Below are positions 17,174-25,502 of a stretch of 25,502 bases of DNA, piece by piece. The DNA comes from an uncultured Alistipes sp. (GTDB taxonomy: Bacteria; Bacteroidota; Bacteroidia; Bacteroidales; Rikenellaceae). The position numbers and the translations under genes are program-made. The notes beneath the pieces were generated by a model that saw only the letters and a program-made list of their open reading frames with translations, did no database searches and was not told the origin of the DNA. The stretch is from NCBI RefSeq assembly GCF_949296715.1, contig NZ_CASFQD010000042.1, positions 1-25,502 on the forward strand, read 5' to 3'. Each line of letters opens with the position of its first letter. Within the stretch, counting starts at the first letter, position 1.

Positions 17174-20100
17174 TTAGAATGTGAGGTTCGCACCGAAGAC
17201 GACACTGCGGCTGCGCGGATAGGCCGAATAGTCGACGCCCGGCGTCAGCGGCGTGGCACGGCGGGTGTCCACTTCGGGATCGTAGCCCGAGTAACCCGTC
17301 CAGCAGAAGAGGTTGGTACCCGTCACGTAGAGACGGAACTTCTGGATGCGGAGCTTCTTCATCCAACGCTCGGGAAGCGTGTAGCCCAGCGTCACGGACG
17401 ACAGACGCAGGAACGATCCGTCCTCCACGGCCCAGTCGCTGAAGACGGCCGAGGACATGAGCGGCGACCACATCGTCGTACCTTCATTGACGGTAGCCAG
17501 CTGTTCGGGATCGGTGATCAGCTCGCCCGTCGCCCAGTCGATGTTGGTCCAGCGGTTCTGCGTGGCCATCGTATTGAGCAGGTTGCGGAAGTTGTTCTTC
17601 GTACCGCGCTCCGAGGTGAACTCAATCTTGTTGGCGTTGTAAATCTGGTTGCCGTAAACCCAGTTGAAGTTGGCCGAAAAGTCGAAGCCGTAGGCGTAGC
17701 CCGAGAGCGAGAAACCGCCCGTCCACTTGGGCTGTGCGTTGCCGATGATCGTGCGGTCGTCGGTCGTCACCTTGTTGTCCTCGCTGCCGTCGACATTCTT
17801 GAGCTTCATGGCACCCGGACGCAGGTAGTTGCTGCCGATTACGGCCGAGCAGTCCACGATACCCTCCTTGAGCACCCACTTGCCGTCGATGTAGTCGAAG
17901 TCGTCGACCTCATAGCGGCCGTCCGACACGTAGCCGTACATCTCGCCGAGCGAGCCGCCCACGCGGACGCGGTAGTCGGTACCGATCTCGCTCGATGCCC
18001 AGCCCGACTGCAGACCGTCGAGGTAATCCAGACCGCCGAGGCTCATCACGCGGTTCTCGTTGTAGCTGGCGTTGGCCGAGAAGGTCAGGCCGTACTTGGG
18101 CTTCTCGAGCAGCACGAACGTGGCGGCAAGCTCGATACCGCGGTTGCGCGTCTCGCCCAGGTTGCGGTACTGGTACTCATAGCCGCTGCCCGTGAGCGGG
18201 TACTGAATCAGCAGGTCCTTCGTATTGTTCTGGTAGACATCCACCGAACCGCTCACACGGCCGCGGATGAAGCTGAAGTCGAGACCGATGTTGTGCGAGT
18301 AGGTGGTCTCCCACGTCAGGTCGGGATTTGCCATGACAATCTTGCCGTTGTCGTCCTTGGCCACGCCCCACCAGTTGTCATAGAGATACCAGTTGCTGGC
18401 ATTGTCGCTGCCGGCGAACTCCTGCAGCATCAGACCCGAGGGGATGTTGTTGTTACCGGCCGTACCGTAGCTGTAGCGCAGCTTCAGGTTGTCGAGCCAG
18501 TCGATGTCCTTGAGTCCCTCCTCGCCCGAAATGCGCCACGACACGGCAGCCGAGGGGAAGTAGCCCCACTGGTTGCCTTCGGCGAACTTCGACGAACCGT
18601 CGGCACGCATTGTACCCGAAACCATGTACTTGCCCTTGTAGTCGTAGTTCACGCGGCCGAAGAACGAGAAGAGCATGTCGTCGGGATCGTAGAAGTTGTT
18701 GATCGAACGCGTACCCGTCGCCGAGCTCATCATCTGCCAGGCCATCATCGAGTCGTAGAAGTCCGGGAAGTCGTAGGCCCAGGCCGTGAGCGTATTGGAG
18801 CGCGTGACGATGTACTCCTGGCCGACGAGCAGGTTGAGCGAGTGGTCGTCGTTGTTGAAGACGTTCTCGAAGTCGTAGCTCAACGTGTTGGTGTTGCGAA
18901 TCTTCTCGCGCGTATAGTCGGTATACTGCGTGGCGGGACCGGGACGGTTCGAGTTGTAGACCAGATAGGTCGTCATGCCGTAGAAGCGGTCCTTGGTCTG
19001 ACGGTAGGTATCCAGACCGGCCTCGACGCGCAGCTTGAGGTTCTTGACGATCTCCCACTGGAAGGCGGCGTTGGCATTCCAGTTCGTGCGGCTGTAACGG
19101 CTGTCGTTGTCGGCCGTGGCGATCAGCGGGTTGACGTTGTCGCCGGCCATCGTCTCGTCATCGTCGCCCGAGGCGGCCGTCGTGAAGGGGAAGGGACGAT
19201 ACTGGATGGCGTGCTTCACGCGGCCGTTGCCGGAGGTCGAACCCGAGTCGTTGTAGGAGTTCGAACCGGCGCCCCGCACGTCCGTATCGGAATAGCGGAT
19301 CGAGAAGTCGAAGCCGATCTTCTTCGAAGGCTTGTAGTTGGCCTTGAAGTTGAGGTTGTTACGCTTGAACTCCGAGCCAATCATGATGGCGCGCTCGTCG
19401 ATATGTGCGTAACCGGCCGTCCACTTGAACTTGTCGCCGCCGCCCGAGATGCTCAGGTTGTGGTTGAAGGTCGTACCCGTGCGGCCGAAGGTCTGGTCGA
19501 GCCAGTCGATGCCCTGCACGTTCTTGTAGAGGTCCATGTCGGAGAATCCGCCGAAATAGGGCTCATAGTTGTTTTCGAGTTTGCCCTCGACCATGGCGGC
19601 CTCGTACTGGTACTGTACGAATTCATAGGGCGTCATCGGGGTCAGCGCATCCTGGTTGGAGAACTTCTTGATACCGTAATAGACGTTGTAGTTGACCGTG
19701 ATCTTGCCGGCCTCACCGCTCTTCGTCGTCACGATGACAACGCCGTTGGCACCGCGGGCACCGTAGATGGCCGTCGAGAAGGCATCCTTCAGCACGTCGA
19801 TCGAGGCGATGTCCGAAGCCGGGATGTCGGTGATGCTCTCCACGGGGAAGCCGTCCACGATATAGAGCGGCGAGTTGTCCTGCGTAATCGAACCGCCGCC
19901 ACGGACACGAATCTTGATTTCGGCATCGGGGTCACCCTCGCTGGCTGTCACCGAGACACCGGCCATGCGTCCGGCCATGGCCTCCGTCACGGATGCCACG
20001 GGCATCTGCATGAGGGCCTCGGAGCTGACCGATGCAACCGATCCGACGACATCGCGCCGCTTGACGGCGGCATAACCCACGACAACCACGTCGTCGAGAG

Positions 20101-20407
20101 CCGTCGACTCGTCCTGGAGCGTCACGTCGATACGGGTCCGGGAGCCGATCTCCACGCGCTGCGTCTTCATTCCGATATAGGAGAAGACGAGCGTCTTCTT
20201 CGAGGCGTCGGGCACGTCGAGCGACCACGAACCGTCGATACCGGAACTTACACCCATCGTCGTACCGTCGACTACCACCGAAGCTCCGATGACCGGATTC
20301 CCAGCCGAGTCCTTCACGATACCTCCGATCTGCTGGGCCGCGGCCGTGGAGGCCAGACCCACGCCCAGTAGCAAAAACAGGGCGAACTTCAGAGTAAAGT
20401 TTTTCAT
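17174..20407 (-). CDS. SusC/RagA family TonB-dependent outer-membrane oligosaccharide transporter
   Basis: This 1077-residue TonB-dependent transporter imports oligosaccharides together with SusD. A signal peptide (MKNFTLKFALFLLLGVGLASTAAAQQ) is followed by a carboxypeptidase-regulatory-like domain at about 27-98 (GGIVKDSAGNPVIGASVVVDG; FSYIGMKTQRVEIG). Then come the TonB-box region (ALDDVVVVGYAAVKRRDVVG) and the plug (ALMQMPVASVTEAMAGRMAG; DAFSTAIYGARGANGVVIVT), and a long beta-barrel that ends in Phe (VVFGANLTF). There is no extra N-terminal STN domain, so there is no sign of an anti-sigma/sigma control pair; the hybrid sensor upstream fits that. It is the first gene of its operon, with SusD 27 bp downstream. 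The substrate is inferred as pectic from neighbours only. Confidence 0.97.
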   Translation of the reverse strand: MKNFTLKFALFLLLGVGLASTAAAQQIGGIVKDSAGNPVIGASVVVDGTTMGVSSGIDGSWSLDVPDASKKTLVFSYIGMKTQRVEIGSRTRIDVTLQDESTALDDVVVVGYAAVKRRDVVGSVASVSSEALMQMPVASVTEAMAGRMAGVSVTASEGDPDAEIKIRVRGGGSITQDNSPLYIVDGFPVESITDIPASDIASIDVLKDAFSTAIYGARGANGVVIVTTKSGEAGKITVNYNVYYGIKKFSNQDALTPMTPYEFVQYQYEAAMVEGKLENNYEPYFGGFSDMDLYKNVQGIDWLDQTFGRTGTTFNHNLSISGGGDKFKWTAGYAHIDERAIMIGSEFKRNNLNFKANYKPSKKIGFDFSIRYSDTDVRGAGSNSYNDSGSTSGNGRVKHAIQYRPFPFTTAASGDDDETMAGDNVNPLIATADNDSRYSRTNWNANAAFQWEIVKNLKLRVEAGLDTYRQTKDRFYGMTTYLVYNSNRPGPATQYTDYTREKIRNTNTLSYDFENVFNNDDHSLNLLVGQEYIVTRSNTLTAWAYDFPDFYDSMMAWQMMSSATGTRSINNFYDPDDMLFSFFGRVNYDYKGKYMVSGTMRADGSSKFAEGNQWGYFPSAAVSWRISGEEGLKDIDWLDNLKLRYSYGTAGNNNIPSGLMLQEFAGSDNASNWYLYDNWWGVAKDDNGKIVMANPDLTWETTYSHNIGLDFSFIRGRVSGSVDVYQNNTKDLLIQYPLTGSGYEYQYRNLGETRNRGIELAATFVLLEKPKYGLTFSANASYNENRVMSLGGLDYLDGLQSGWASSEIGTDYRVRVGGSLGEMYGYVSDGRYEVDDFDYIDGKWVLKEGIVDCSAVIGSNYLRPGAMKLKNVDGSEDNKVTTDDRTIIGNAQPKWTGGFSLSGYAYGFDFSANFNWVYGNQIYNANKIEFTSERGTKNNFRNLLNTMATQNRWTNIDWATGELITDPEQLATVNEGTTMWSPLMSSAVFSDWAVEDGSFLRLSSVTLGYTLPERWMKKLRIQKFRLYVTGTNLFCWTGYSGYDPEVDTRRATPLTPGVDYSAYPRSRSVVFGANLTF

Positions 20408-20499
20408 AAAACTGGTTTTGGTTAATAATTAGGTTTATCTCGTTTTCGTATTTCCGGTACGGGCATTGCAATTATTCAAAATTTTACAAATATCCGCAC

Positions 20500-20524
20500 T
20501 TTTTTACTATACAAAAGTAAAAAA
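20500..20524. repeat. 9-bp inverted repeat over the candidate susC -7 element
   Basis: TTTTTTACT at 20500-20508 and AGTAAAAAA at 20516-20524 are perfect inverted repeats around a 7-nt loop. The candidate -7 element (20512-20519) lies inside. The stem is A/T-rich, so this may be a protein site or chance in an A/T-rich promoter. Confidence 0.5.
20512..20519 (-). promoter_or_regulatory. Candidate -7 element of the susC promoter
   Basis: TACTTTTG on the minus strand matches the Bacteroidota -7 consensus TAnnTTTG and lies about 105 bp before the susC ATG. At the standard 19-nt distance the -33 position (20542-20539) reads CATC instead of TTTG, so the promoter looks weak without an activator. A TTTG at 20533-20530 is too close to serve as -33. 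Confidence 0.55.
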
Positions 20525-20539
20525 CACGCCAAAAGAGGG

Positions 20540-20572
20540 ATGGTAAATTTTATCACTTCTCATGGAAAATTT
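20540..20572 (-). promoter_or_regulatory. Direct repeat with 22-bp period, candidate operator of the hybrid sensor/regulator
   Basis: On the minus strand AAATTTTCCAT (20572-20562) and AAATTTACCAT (20550-20540) differ at one of 11 bases and are spaced exactly 22 bp, two turns of DNA. The downstream copy covers the place where the missing -33 element would be. This is the arrangement expected for an AraC-type activator, and the regulator encoded at 21919-25502 ends in an AraC DNA-binding domain. The repeat is seen; its use by that regulator is inference. Confidence 0.5.
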
Positions 20573-20624
20573 GTCATCCCGGCCGCAAACGGCTCCGGAA
20601 GGGGTTTTTCGCCGGACGGAAGAG

Positions 20625-20652
20625 AAAAATCCCCTCGTTTCGAGGGGATTTT
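20625..20652 (-). terminator. Intrinsic terminator after the GH105 gene
   Basis: A perfect 12-bp stem pairs 20626-20637 with 20641-20652 around a 3-nt loop. On the minus strand the G+C-rich part (CCCCTCG with CGAGGGG) runs into five T. It lies 22 bp after the GH105 stop and isolates the sensor-GH105 unit from susC. Confidence 0.88.
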
Positions 20653-20674
20653 CCATCTCCGGGCTGCGGCCGGA

Positions 20675-21907
20675 TTATTTGTCGAGGCGTCCGCACGCGC
20701 GGTCGTACTCCATCGCCGCCCAGATCAGCGGACCGATGCCCTTGCAGTCGTTGTCGATGACCTTCTCGGAGATGTAGTAGTCGAACGTGCCGCTGCGGCG
20801 CTCCTTGCCGCCCAGGCCTGCCACGGCGCAGCAGTCCGTGAGCGAGACGGTGCCGTCGGGGTTCTCGCGCACGAAGCGTTCGACGAAGCGCTCGAAGGCG
20901 CGCTGCGCCCCGGGGCCCAGTTCGGCGGGCAGGTAGCCCAGCCGCACGCCCTTCAACATGGCGTAGACGAACATGATCGAACCCGTCGACTCGAGGTAGT
21001 TGCCTTCGCGGCCCGGCTGGTCGAGCACCTGGTACCACATGCCCGTCCCGGGATCGGCATAGCGGGGCAGCACCTCATAGATGCGGTTCAGGATGTCGAC
21101 CATCGGCTGCGTGGCCGCATCGACACCCAGATACTGCAACGTCTCGACAATGGCCATGGCGTACCACCCCATCGCACGGCCCCAGGCGTGGGCCGACTGT
21201 CCCGTCAGGCTGTCACACCAGAACATCTCGCGCGAATCGTCGTAGGCGTGGCGGTAGAGCCCCGTCTGCGGGTCATAGGTGTGCTTCGCCACGACGACGA
21301 ACTGGTTGACGATATCGGCCACGGCCCGCTCGCGGTCGGCTCCTTCGAGATACTTCACGGCGTACTCGGCGTAGAACGGCTCGGCCATGTAGAGCCCGTC
21401 GAGCCACATCTGGTGCGGATAGACGGCCTTGTGCCAGAATCCGCCGTCGGGGTTGCGCGGCTGGCCCTGCAGCTGCGTGTAGAGCGTGTCGAGCACCTGC
21501 CGGTAGCGGGCCTCACCCGTGCTTTCGGCCAGGCGGAAGAGCGCACGGCCCGGGCAGACATGGTCGAGGTTGTACTTCTCGCGTCGGTAGGTGAGCACCG
21601 AAGCGTCCGCCTGCACGATCGAGTCGTAGTAGCGCTGCGCGTAGTCGCGGAAATCGGCCCGGCCGTAGGCATCGCCGGCGTCCATCATGGCCAGCAGCTC
21701 AAGGCCCGTCGTGTAGTTCCACTTGATCTTGCCGACGGGAATGCCGTCGAGGTTCGCAGGCGACGGGTTGCGTGCCATTTCGCTCTCGACCACCCGCACG
21801 GCCAGCGGCGTCGGACCGTCGAGCAGCGCCGGGCGCGCCGGTTGCGACGTGCAGGCGGCAAGAGAGGCAGCGGCACACAGAAGTGCCGGCAGAGAAAATC
21901 GTTTCAT
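20675..21907 (-). CDS. GH105 family unsaturated uronyl (rhamnogalacturonyl) hydrolase, periplasmic lipoprotein
   Basis: This 410-residue enzyme should remove the 4,5-unsaturated galacturonate that pectin lyases leave at the non-reducing end of oligosaccharides (GH105, with YteR as the studied example). A lipoprotein signal peptide ends at Cys19 (SLAAC) and is followed by neutral residues, so it is probably periplasmic and not surface exposed. The (alpha/alpha)6 barrel motifs are clear: KWNYTTGLELLAMMDAG, HQMWLDGLYMAEPFYAEYA with the likely catalytic Asp170, SAHAWGRAMGWYAMAIVETL, NYLESTGSIMFVYAMLKG and DNDCKGIGPLIWAAMEYDR. ATG 21907 starts the signal peptide; the frame can be extended upstream only by overlapping the regulator gene. 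The gene follows the regulator after 11 bp and has its own terminator, so the two share a transcript. GH88 is a less likely alternative. Confidence 0.92.
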   Translation of the reverse strand: MKRFSLPALLCAAASLAACTSQPARPALLDGPTPLAVRVVESEMARNPSPANLDGIPVGKIKWNYTTGLELLAMMDAGDAYGRADFRDYAQRYYDSIVQADASVLTYRREKYNLDHVCPGRALFRLAESTGEARYRQVLDTLYTQLQGQPRNPDGGFWHKAVYPHQMWLDGLYMAEPFYAEYAVKYLEGADRERAVADIVNQFVVVAKHTYDPQTGLYRHAYDDSREMFWCDSLTGQSAHAWGRAMGWYAMAIVETLQYLGVDAATQPMVDILNRIYEVLPRYADPGTGMWYQVLDQPGREGNYLESTGSIMFVYAMLKGVRLGYLPAELGPGAQRAFERFVERFVRENPDGTVSLTDCCAVAGLGGKERRSGTFDYYISEKVIDNDCKGIGPLIWAAMEYDRACGRLDK

Positions 21908-21918
21908 CTTGTTATCGG

Positions 21919-24900
21919 TTATTTGGTTTCGTGATTCTGTTTCAGGTTGTGGGTTTTCAGGTACTCGGCGGGCGACATGTGGAACTGCTCGCGGAAGCAG
22001 CGGCTGAAGTAGCCCGGATCGGAGAATCCCACCCTGTAGGCCACCTCCGAGACGGAGAACTGCCCCGTGCGCAGCAGCAGCTTGGACTTCGTGATGCGGT
22101 ACTCCTTGATGAGCTCGACGGGCGACTTGCCCGTGAGGCTCTTGAGCTTGTTGTACATCGTCGTGCGGCCCAGGCCGAGGTGCGAGGCCAGCTGGTCGAT
22201 CGTCAGGTCCGAATTTTCGATGTTCGCACCCAGCCACGACATCACCTCCTTCATGAACTCCTCGTCGCGGTCCGTCACCACGACATCCTCCACGACGAGC
22301 TCCACGGCCTTGTTGCGGGCCGACTGCGACGAGAACTTCTCGAAGAGCTTGCGGCGCTGCGTGAGCAGGTTGTCGATGCGGGCCAGCAGCAGCTCGATGC
22401 TGAAGGGCTTGGTGATGTAGCCGTCGGCGCCGTATTCCATGGCCTTCACGCGGTCGTCGGGCGAGTGGCGGGCCGTGAGCATCACGATCGGAATGTGGCT
22501 CATCGTGAAGTCGTGGCGCACCTTGTCGATCAGCTCGATGCCGTCCATGCGGGGCATCATCAGGTCCGTGACGATGATGTCGGGCATCTCCGAACGGATC
22601 TTCTCGAGCGCCTCGACGCCGTCGTCGGCCTCAACGACGTGGTAGGTGTCGATCAGGCTGTTGTACATGAAGATGCGCAGCTCGCGGTTGTCCTCCACGA
22701 GGAGAATCTTCTGCGCATCCTTCGGCGGGGCGACATCCGTGCGGCGCTGGCTGTCGACCGACGTGTAGTCGCTGACCATGTAGTGGCTGCGGTGCTCGTC
22801 CGACCGGGCCCCCGAGAAGTCGATCTGCTCCATGCCGAAGTGGGCGTTGCCCTGCCGGAGCCTGACGGTGAAGGCCGAGCCTTCGCCGGGACGGCTCTCC
22901 ACGGTGATCTCGCCGTGGTGCAGCGCGACGATGTCGCGGCAGAGCGAGAGCCCGATGCCCGACCCCTTCATGTTGGGGTCGACGGCGCGCGACGCCTGCG
23001 CGAAGCGCTCGAAGATCGCCCCCTGCTTGTCCTTCGGGATGCCGATGCCCGTATCGCGCACGGTGAGGACGACACGCTCCTCCTCGTCGCGCTGCGAGAG
23101 GATCACCTCGACCTTCCCGCCGTTGGGCGTGAACTTCAGGGCATTCGACAGCAGGTTGTAGATCACGCTCTCCATGCGTTCGATGTCCACCCAGACGAGA
23201 ATCGAACGCCGCGACACGGTGAACAACAGTTCGATCCGCCGCTCGGAGGCCAGTTCGCGGAAATCCTCGATCGCATCCTCCACGACGGGCACGAGGTCCA
23301 CGCGCGAGATTTTCAGCTCCATCTTGTTCTTGACGATCTTGCGGAAGTCCAGCAGCTGGTTGATGAGCGAGAGCATGCGCCGTGCGTTGCGGTGGGCGAG
23401 CGTGAGGCTGATCTCCCCGCGCGAGGAGAGCTTGTCGTTCCTGCGCACGTCCTCGATGCCGCCCAGAATCAGCGTCAGCGGCGTGCGCAGTTCGTGCGAG
23501 ATGTTCGTGAAGAAGCGCAGCTTCAGGTCGGTCATGTCCTGCTCGACGCTCGCCTCGCGGCGGATGCGCATGACCGAATTCACCGTGCGCAGCACCACCG
23601 TGATAATCGTCAGCGCCAGCAGCACGTAGAGCGTCTTGGCCCACCACGTGAGCCAGGGCGGCGGAAGGACATCCACCGCAATGGAGATGCCGTCGTCGGC
23701 CGCCGCCGTATTGCCGACGAAGGCCTTGACATGGAAGCGGTAGCTGCCGATCGGCAGGTTCGAGTAGGAGGCGCGGTTGGTCGTCCCCGAGATGTTCCAG
23801 TCGCGGTCGTAGCCCTCGAGCTTGTACATGTAGCCCACGGCGTGCTGGATGGCGTAGTTCAGCGATGCGAACTCCATGCGGAAATTCGAGAAGTTCCAGG
23901 GCAGCACGATCCGGTCGGCCTCGGGCACCGAGACCGCAAGCGGCGCCCCGGGCCCTGCCGCGACGGGCTGGTTGCGCACGTCGAGCCCCGTGAAGTGGAG
24001 GTCATAGTCGATCTTCGAGGCGCGGATTTTCTCGGGATCGAAACGGAAAATCTGTCTCCGGGCCCCGAAAAGCACATCGCCCGACGGCGTGGTCAGCGTC
24101 GTCGCCTCGCTGAGGATGGCGTTGCGCATGTCATCGTAGAGGTTGTAGTTCGAGAAGACCTCGCGGCGCGGGTCGAAGCGCGAGACGGCGTTGTGTGTCG
24201 AGACCCAGATGTCGCCCTGGCGGTCCTCCGTCACGGCCATGCAGATGTTGCTCGACAGGCCGCTCTCCTGCCCGAAGCAGCGGAACCGCGGGGTCCCCTC
24301 GCCGTCGTATCCGGAGATGAGGTTCAGGCCGCCGCCGTAGGTCGCCAGCCAGATACGTCCCGCGGAGTCCTTGCACATGTGGATGATGTCGTTGTTGCCC
24401 AGCGAGGAGACGTCGCCCGGAATTTTCTGGACCAGGTCGAAGCGCATCTGCCGGTAGCCGACACTCGGATCGAAGACCAGCAGGCCGTCGACCGTCGCGG
24501 CGAACATGCGGTGCTCGTTGTCGCAGAGCAGCCAGCGCACGCGCCCCGCCTCGTCGAACGGATAGTGGATCAGCTGGTTGCCCACGTGGATGAAGCGGCG
24601 TCCGTCGGGATCGTCCAGAATGTTGATGCCGCCGCCGTAGGTCGCCACCCAGATGCGGCCCGCGGCATCCTCCTCGATGCAATAGACCTGGTCGTCGTTG
24701 AGCGAGTAGCTGTCCGTATCGGAGTGGGCGAAGTGCGTCACGGCGTATCCGTCGCCCTCGGGCGTGAGGCGGTAGAGCCCCTCTCCCTTGGTGCCGACCC
24801 AGATGTTGCCCGAGGAGTCCTCCTTCAGGGTATAGATCATGCCCGTACCGCGCCCCTGCACGGGCAGGCGGTAGACCGGTCTGTAGCCGGTGTCGAAGGC

Positions 24901-25502
24901 GATCAGCTCGCCGTCGCGCGTGCCGACCCACAGCCGTCCCCGGCGGTCGTTCATCAGCGCGCGGATCTCGCCCGAAAGCGGGTTCGGCGAATCGGACTCG
25001 AGCGTGAAGACGTCGGCGGACTGCCGCAGCAGGACGGCCTTGCGCAGGCCGCGTTCGTTGTAGGTCGAGAGCCACAGCACGTTGTCGCGCACGTCGAAGC
25101 GCACCACGGCGTTGGTCATCTGGCAGTTGGGCTGCCCGGGGTCGTTGTAGAAGGGCAGCACGCGGTCCGTCTCGCGGTCGTAGTAGCCGAAGCCGTACTG
25201 GTTCATCTTGATCCACAGCCGCCCGCCGCCCTCGGCGATCTTGGGGATCGTGTCGAGGTAGTACGAGACGGTGTAGGGTTTCTGCTCGAAATGCTTGTAG
25301 TCGTTCGTCGCGGGGTTGTAGCGCGTGATGCCGGCGCGGGGCGTCGTGACCCACAGGATGCCGTGCGAATCGGCCGCCAGATCGCGGATCCGGCCCGGAT
25401 GCCGGCCCCGCGGATGCAGCGGCGAAAGCCGTTCGCCATCCACGCGGTAGAGACCGCCCGCCCGCGAGCCCACATAGACCCGGCGGAACACGCTGTCCGA
25501 CA
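21919..25502 (-). CDS. Hybrid two-component system sensor/regulator, HTCS (partial, 5' end outside window)
   Basis: One polypeptide joins periplasmic sensing to transcription control. The frame is open to the window edge and the signal peptide and first propeller repeats are missing, so the GTG at 25491 is not the true start. Numbering from that codon, Reg_prop beta-propeller repeats fill about 1-490 (GHILWVTT-like blades such as GRLWVGTRDGELIAFD, GNIWVGTKGEGLYRL, GRIWVATYGGGINIL). A Y_Y_Y domain lies at about 520-610 and a membrane segment at about 613-640. The kinase has its H-box His666 (FFTNISHELRTPLTLIL), N-box (NLLSNALKF), G1 (RDTGIGIP) and G2 (MKGSGIGLSLC). The receiver (about 928-1045) has phospho-acceptor Asp976 in VTDLMMPRMDG. 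The AraC-type DNA-binding domain (about 1095-1185) ends in YRVGFSDPGYFSRCFREQF. All catalytic residues are present. It lies 11 bp before GH105 and probably activates the susC operon on binding an oligosaccharide. Confidence 0.96.
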   Translation of the reverse strand, partial: SDSVFRRVYVGSRAGGLYRVDGERLSPLHPRGRHPGRIRDLAADSHGILWVTTPRAGITRYNPATNDYKHFEQKPYTVSYYLDTIPKIAEGGGRLWIKMNQYGFGYYDRETDRVLPFYNDPGQPNCQMTNAVVRFDVRDNVLWLSTYNERGLRKAVLLRQSADVFTLESDSPNPLSGEIRALMNDRRGRLWVGTRDGELIAFDTGYRPVYRLPVQGRGTGMIYTLKEDSSGNIWVGTKGEGLYRLTPEGDGYAVTHFAHSDTDSYSLNDDQVYCIEEDAAGRIWVATYGGGINILDDPDGRRFIHVGNQLIHYPFDEAGRVRWLLCDNEHRMFAATVDGLLVFDPSVGYRQMRFDLVQKIPGDVSSLGNNDIIHMCKDSAGRIWLATYGGGLNLISGYDGEGTPRFRCFGQESGLSSNICMAVTEDRQGDIWVSTHNAVSRFDPRREVFSNYNLYDDMRNAILSEATTLTTPSGDVLFGARRQIFRFDPEKIRASKIDYDLHFTGLDVRNQPVAAGPGAPLAVSVPEADRIVLPWNFSNFRMEFASLNYAIQHAVGYMYKLEGYDRDWNISGTTNRASYSNLPIGSYRFHVKAFVGNTAAADDGISIAVDVLPPPWLTWWAKTLYVLLALTIITVVLRTVNSVMRIRREASVEQDMTDLKLRFFTNISHELRTPLTLILGGIEDVRRNDKLSSRGEISLTLAHRNARRMLSLINQLLDFRKIVKNKMELKISRVDLVPVVEDAIEDFRELASERRIELLFTVSRRSILVWVDIERMESVIYNLLSNALKFTPNGGKVEVILSQRDEEERVVLTVRDTGIGIPKDKQGAIFERFAQASRAVDPNMKGSGIGLSLCRDIVALHHGEITVESRPGEGSAFTVRLRQGNAHFGMEQIDFSGARSDEHRSHYMVSDYTSVDSQRRTDVAPPKDAQKILLVEDNRELRIFMYNSLIDTYHVVEADDGVEALEKIRSEMPDIIVTDLMMPRMDGIELIDKVRHDFTMSHIPIVMLTARHSPDDRVKAMEYGADGYITKPFSIELLLARIDNLLTQRRKLFEKFSSQSARNKAVELVVEDVVVTDRDEEFMKEVMSWLGANIENSDLTIDQLASHLGLGRTTMYNKLKSLTGKSPVELIKEYRITKSKLLLRTGQFSVSEVAYRVGFSDPGYFSRCFREQFHMSPAEYLKTHNLKQNHETK

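Noticed and set aside
20581..20622. A second hairpin (TCCGG with CCGGA) after the GH105 terminator
   Set aside because: The stem is only about 5 bp with a loop of more than 10 nt and no clear T-tract, so it is too weak to list as a feature.
24329..24652. Near-identical DNA segments exactly 300 nt apart (24329-24352 and 24629-24652)
   Set aside because: Both encode the IW(L/V)ATYGGG(L/I)N blade motif of the beta-propeller. This is protein repeat structure, not a mobile or regulatory repeat.

Overview
The window looks like chromosome of a high-G+C member of the Bacteroidales, most likely Alistipes or a close relative (inference). The reasons are a SusC/SusD pair, a hybrid two-component regulator, a sufB-C-D-S operon of Bacteroidota type, lipoproteins with charged residues after the acylated cysteine, promoter elements of the Bacteroidota TAnnTTTG type, and little use of Shine-Dalgarno sequences. 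Every gene I accept lies on the minus strand, so transcription runs from high to low coordinates. The long plus-strand open frames are antisense shadows caused by G+C-rich codons.

Region 1 (25502 to 11848, in transcription order) is a polysaccharide utilisation locus that looks directed at pectin. It holds a hybrid two-component sensor/regulator (5' end outside the window), a GH105 unsaturated uronyl hydrolase 11 bp behind it, and a terminator. A regulatory interval of about 270 bp follows, with a 22-bp-period direct repeat and a TAnnTTTG element. Then come SusC, SusD and a very large surface lipoprotein (fibronectin-like domains, a beta-helix, three related C-terminal modules), and a second terminator. 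SusC, SusD and the lipoprotein would bind and import oligosaccharide, GH105 would remove the unsaturated uronate end in the periplasm, and the sensor would switch the locus on. No polysaccharide lyase is present in the window.

Region 2 (11749 to 4781) is an iron-sulfur assembly operon: a promoter, sufB, a flavoprotein with a CX2CX2CX5C cysteine motif, sufC, a short sufD, sufS, then tmk (thymidylate kinase) and a DoxX/BT_3928-type membrane protein with a CxC motif. Most junctions are ATGA overlaps or very short gaps, and a strong hairpin with a T-tract ends the unit. The flavoprotein between sufB and sufC is the least expected gene.

Region 3 (4777 to 1) is a tripartite RND efflux operon: a lipoprotein adaptor, an inner-membrane RND pump and a TolC-like outer-membrane protein cut off by the window edge. 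The genes are joined by ATGA overlaps. The terminator-like palindrome of region 2 ends only 3 bp before the adaptor start codon, so it may also regulate the efflux operon.

I saw no tRNA, rRNA, CRISPR array, insertion sequence or phage gene. No stretch over 300 bp lacks a gene.
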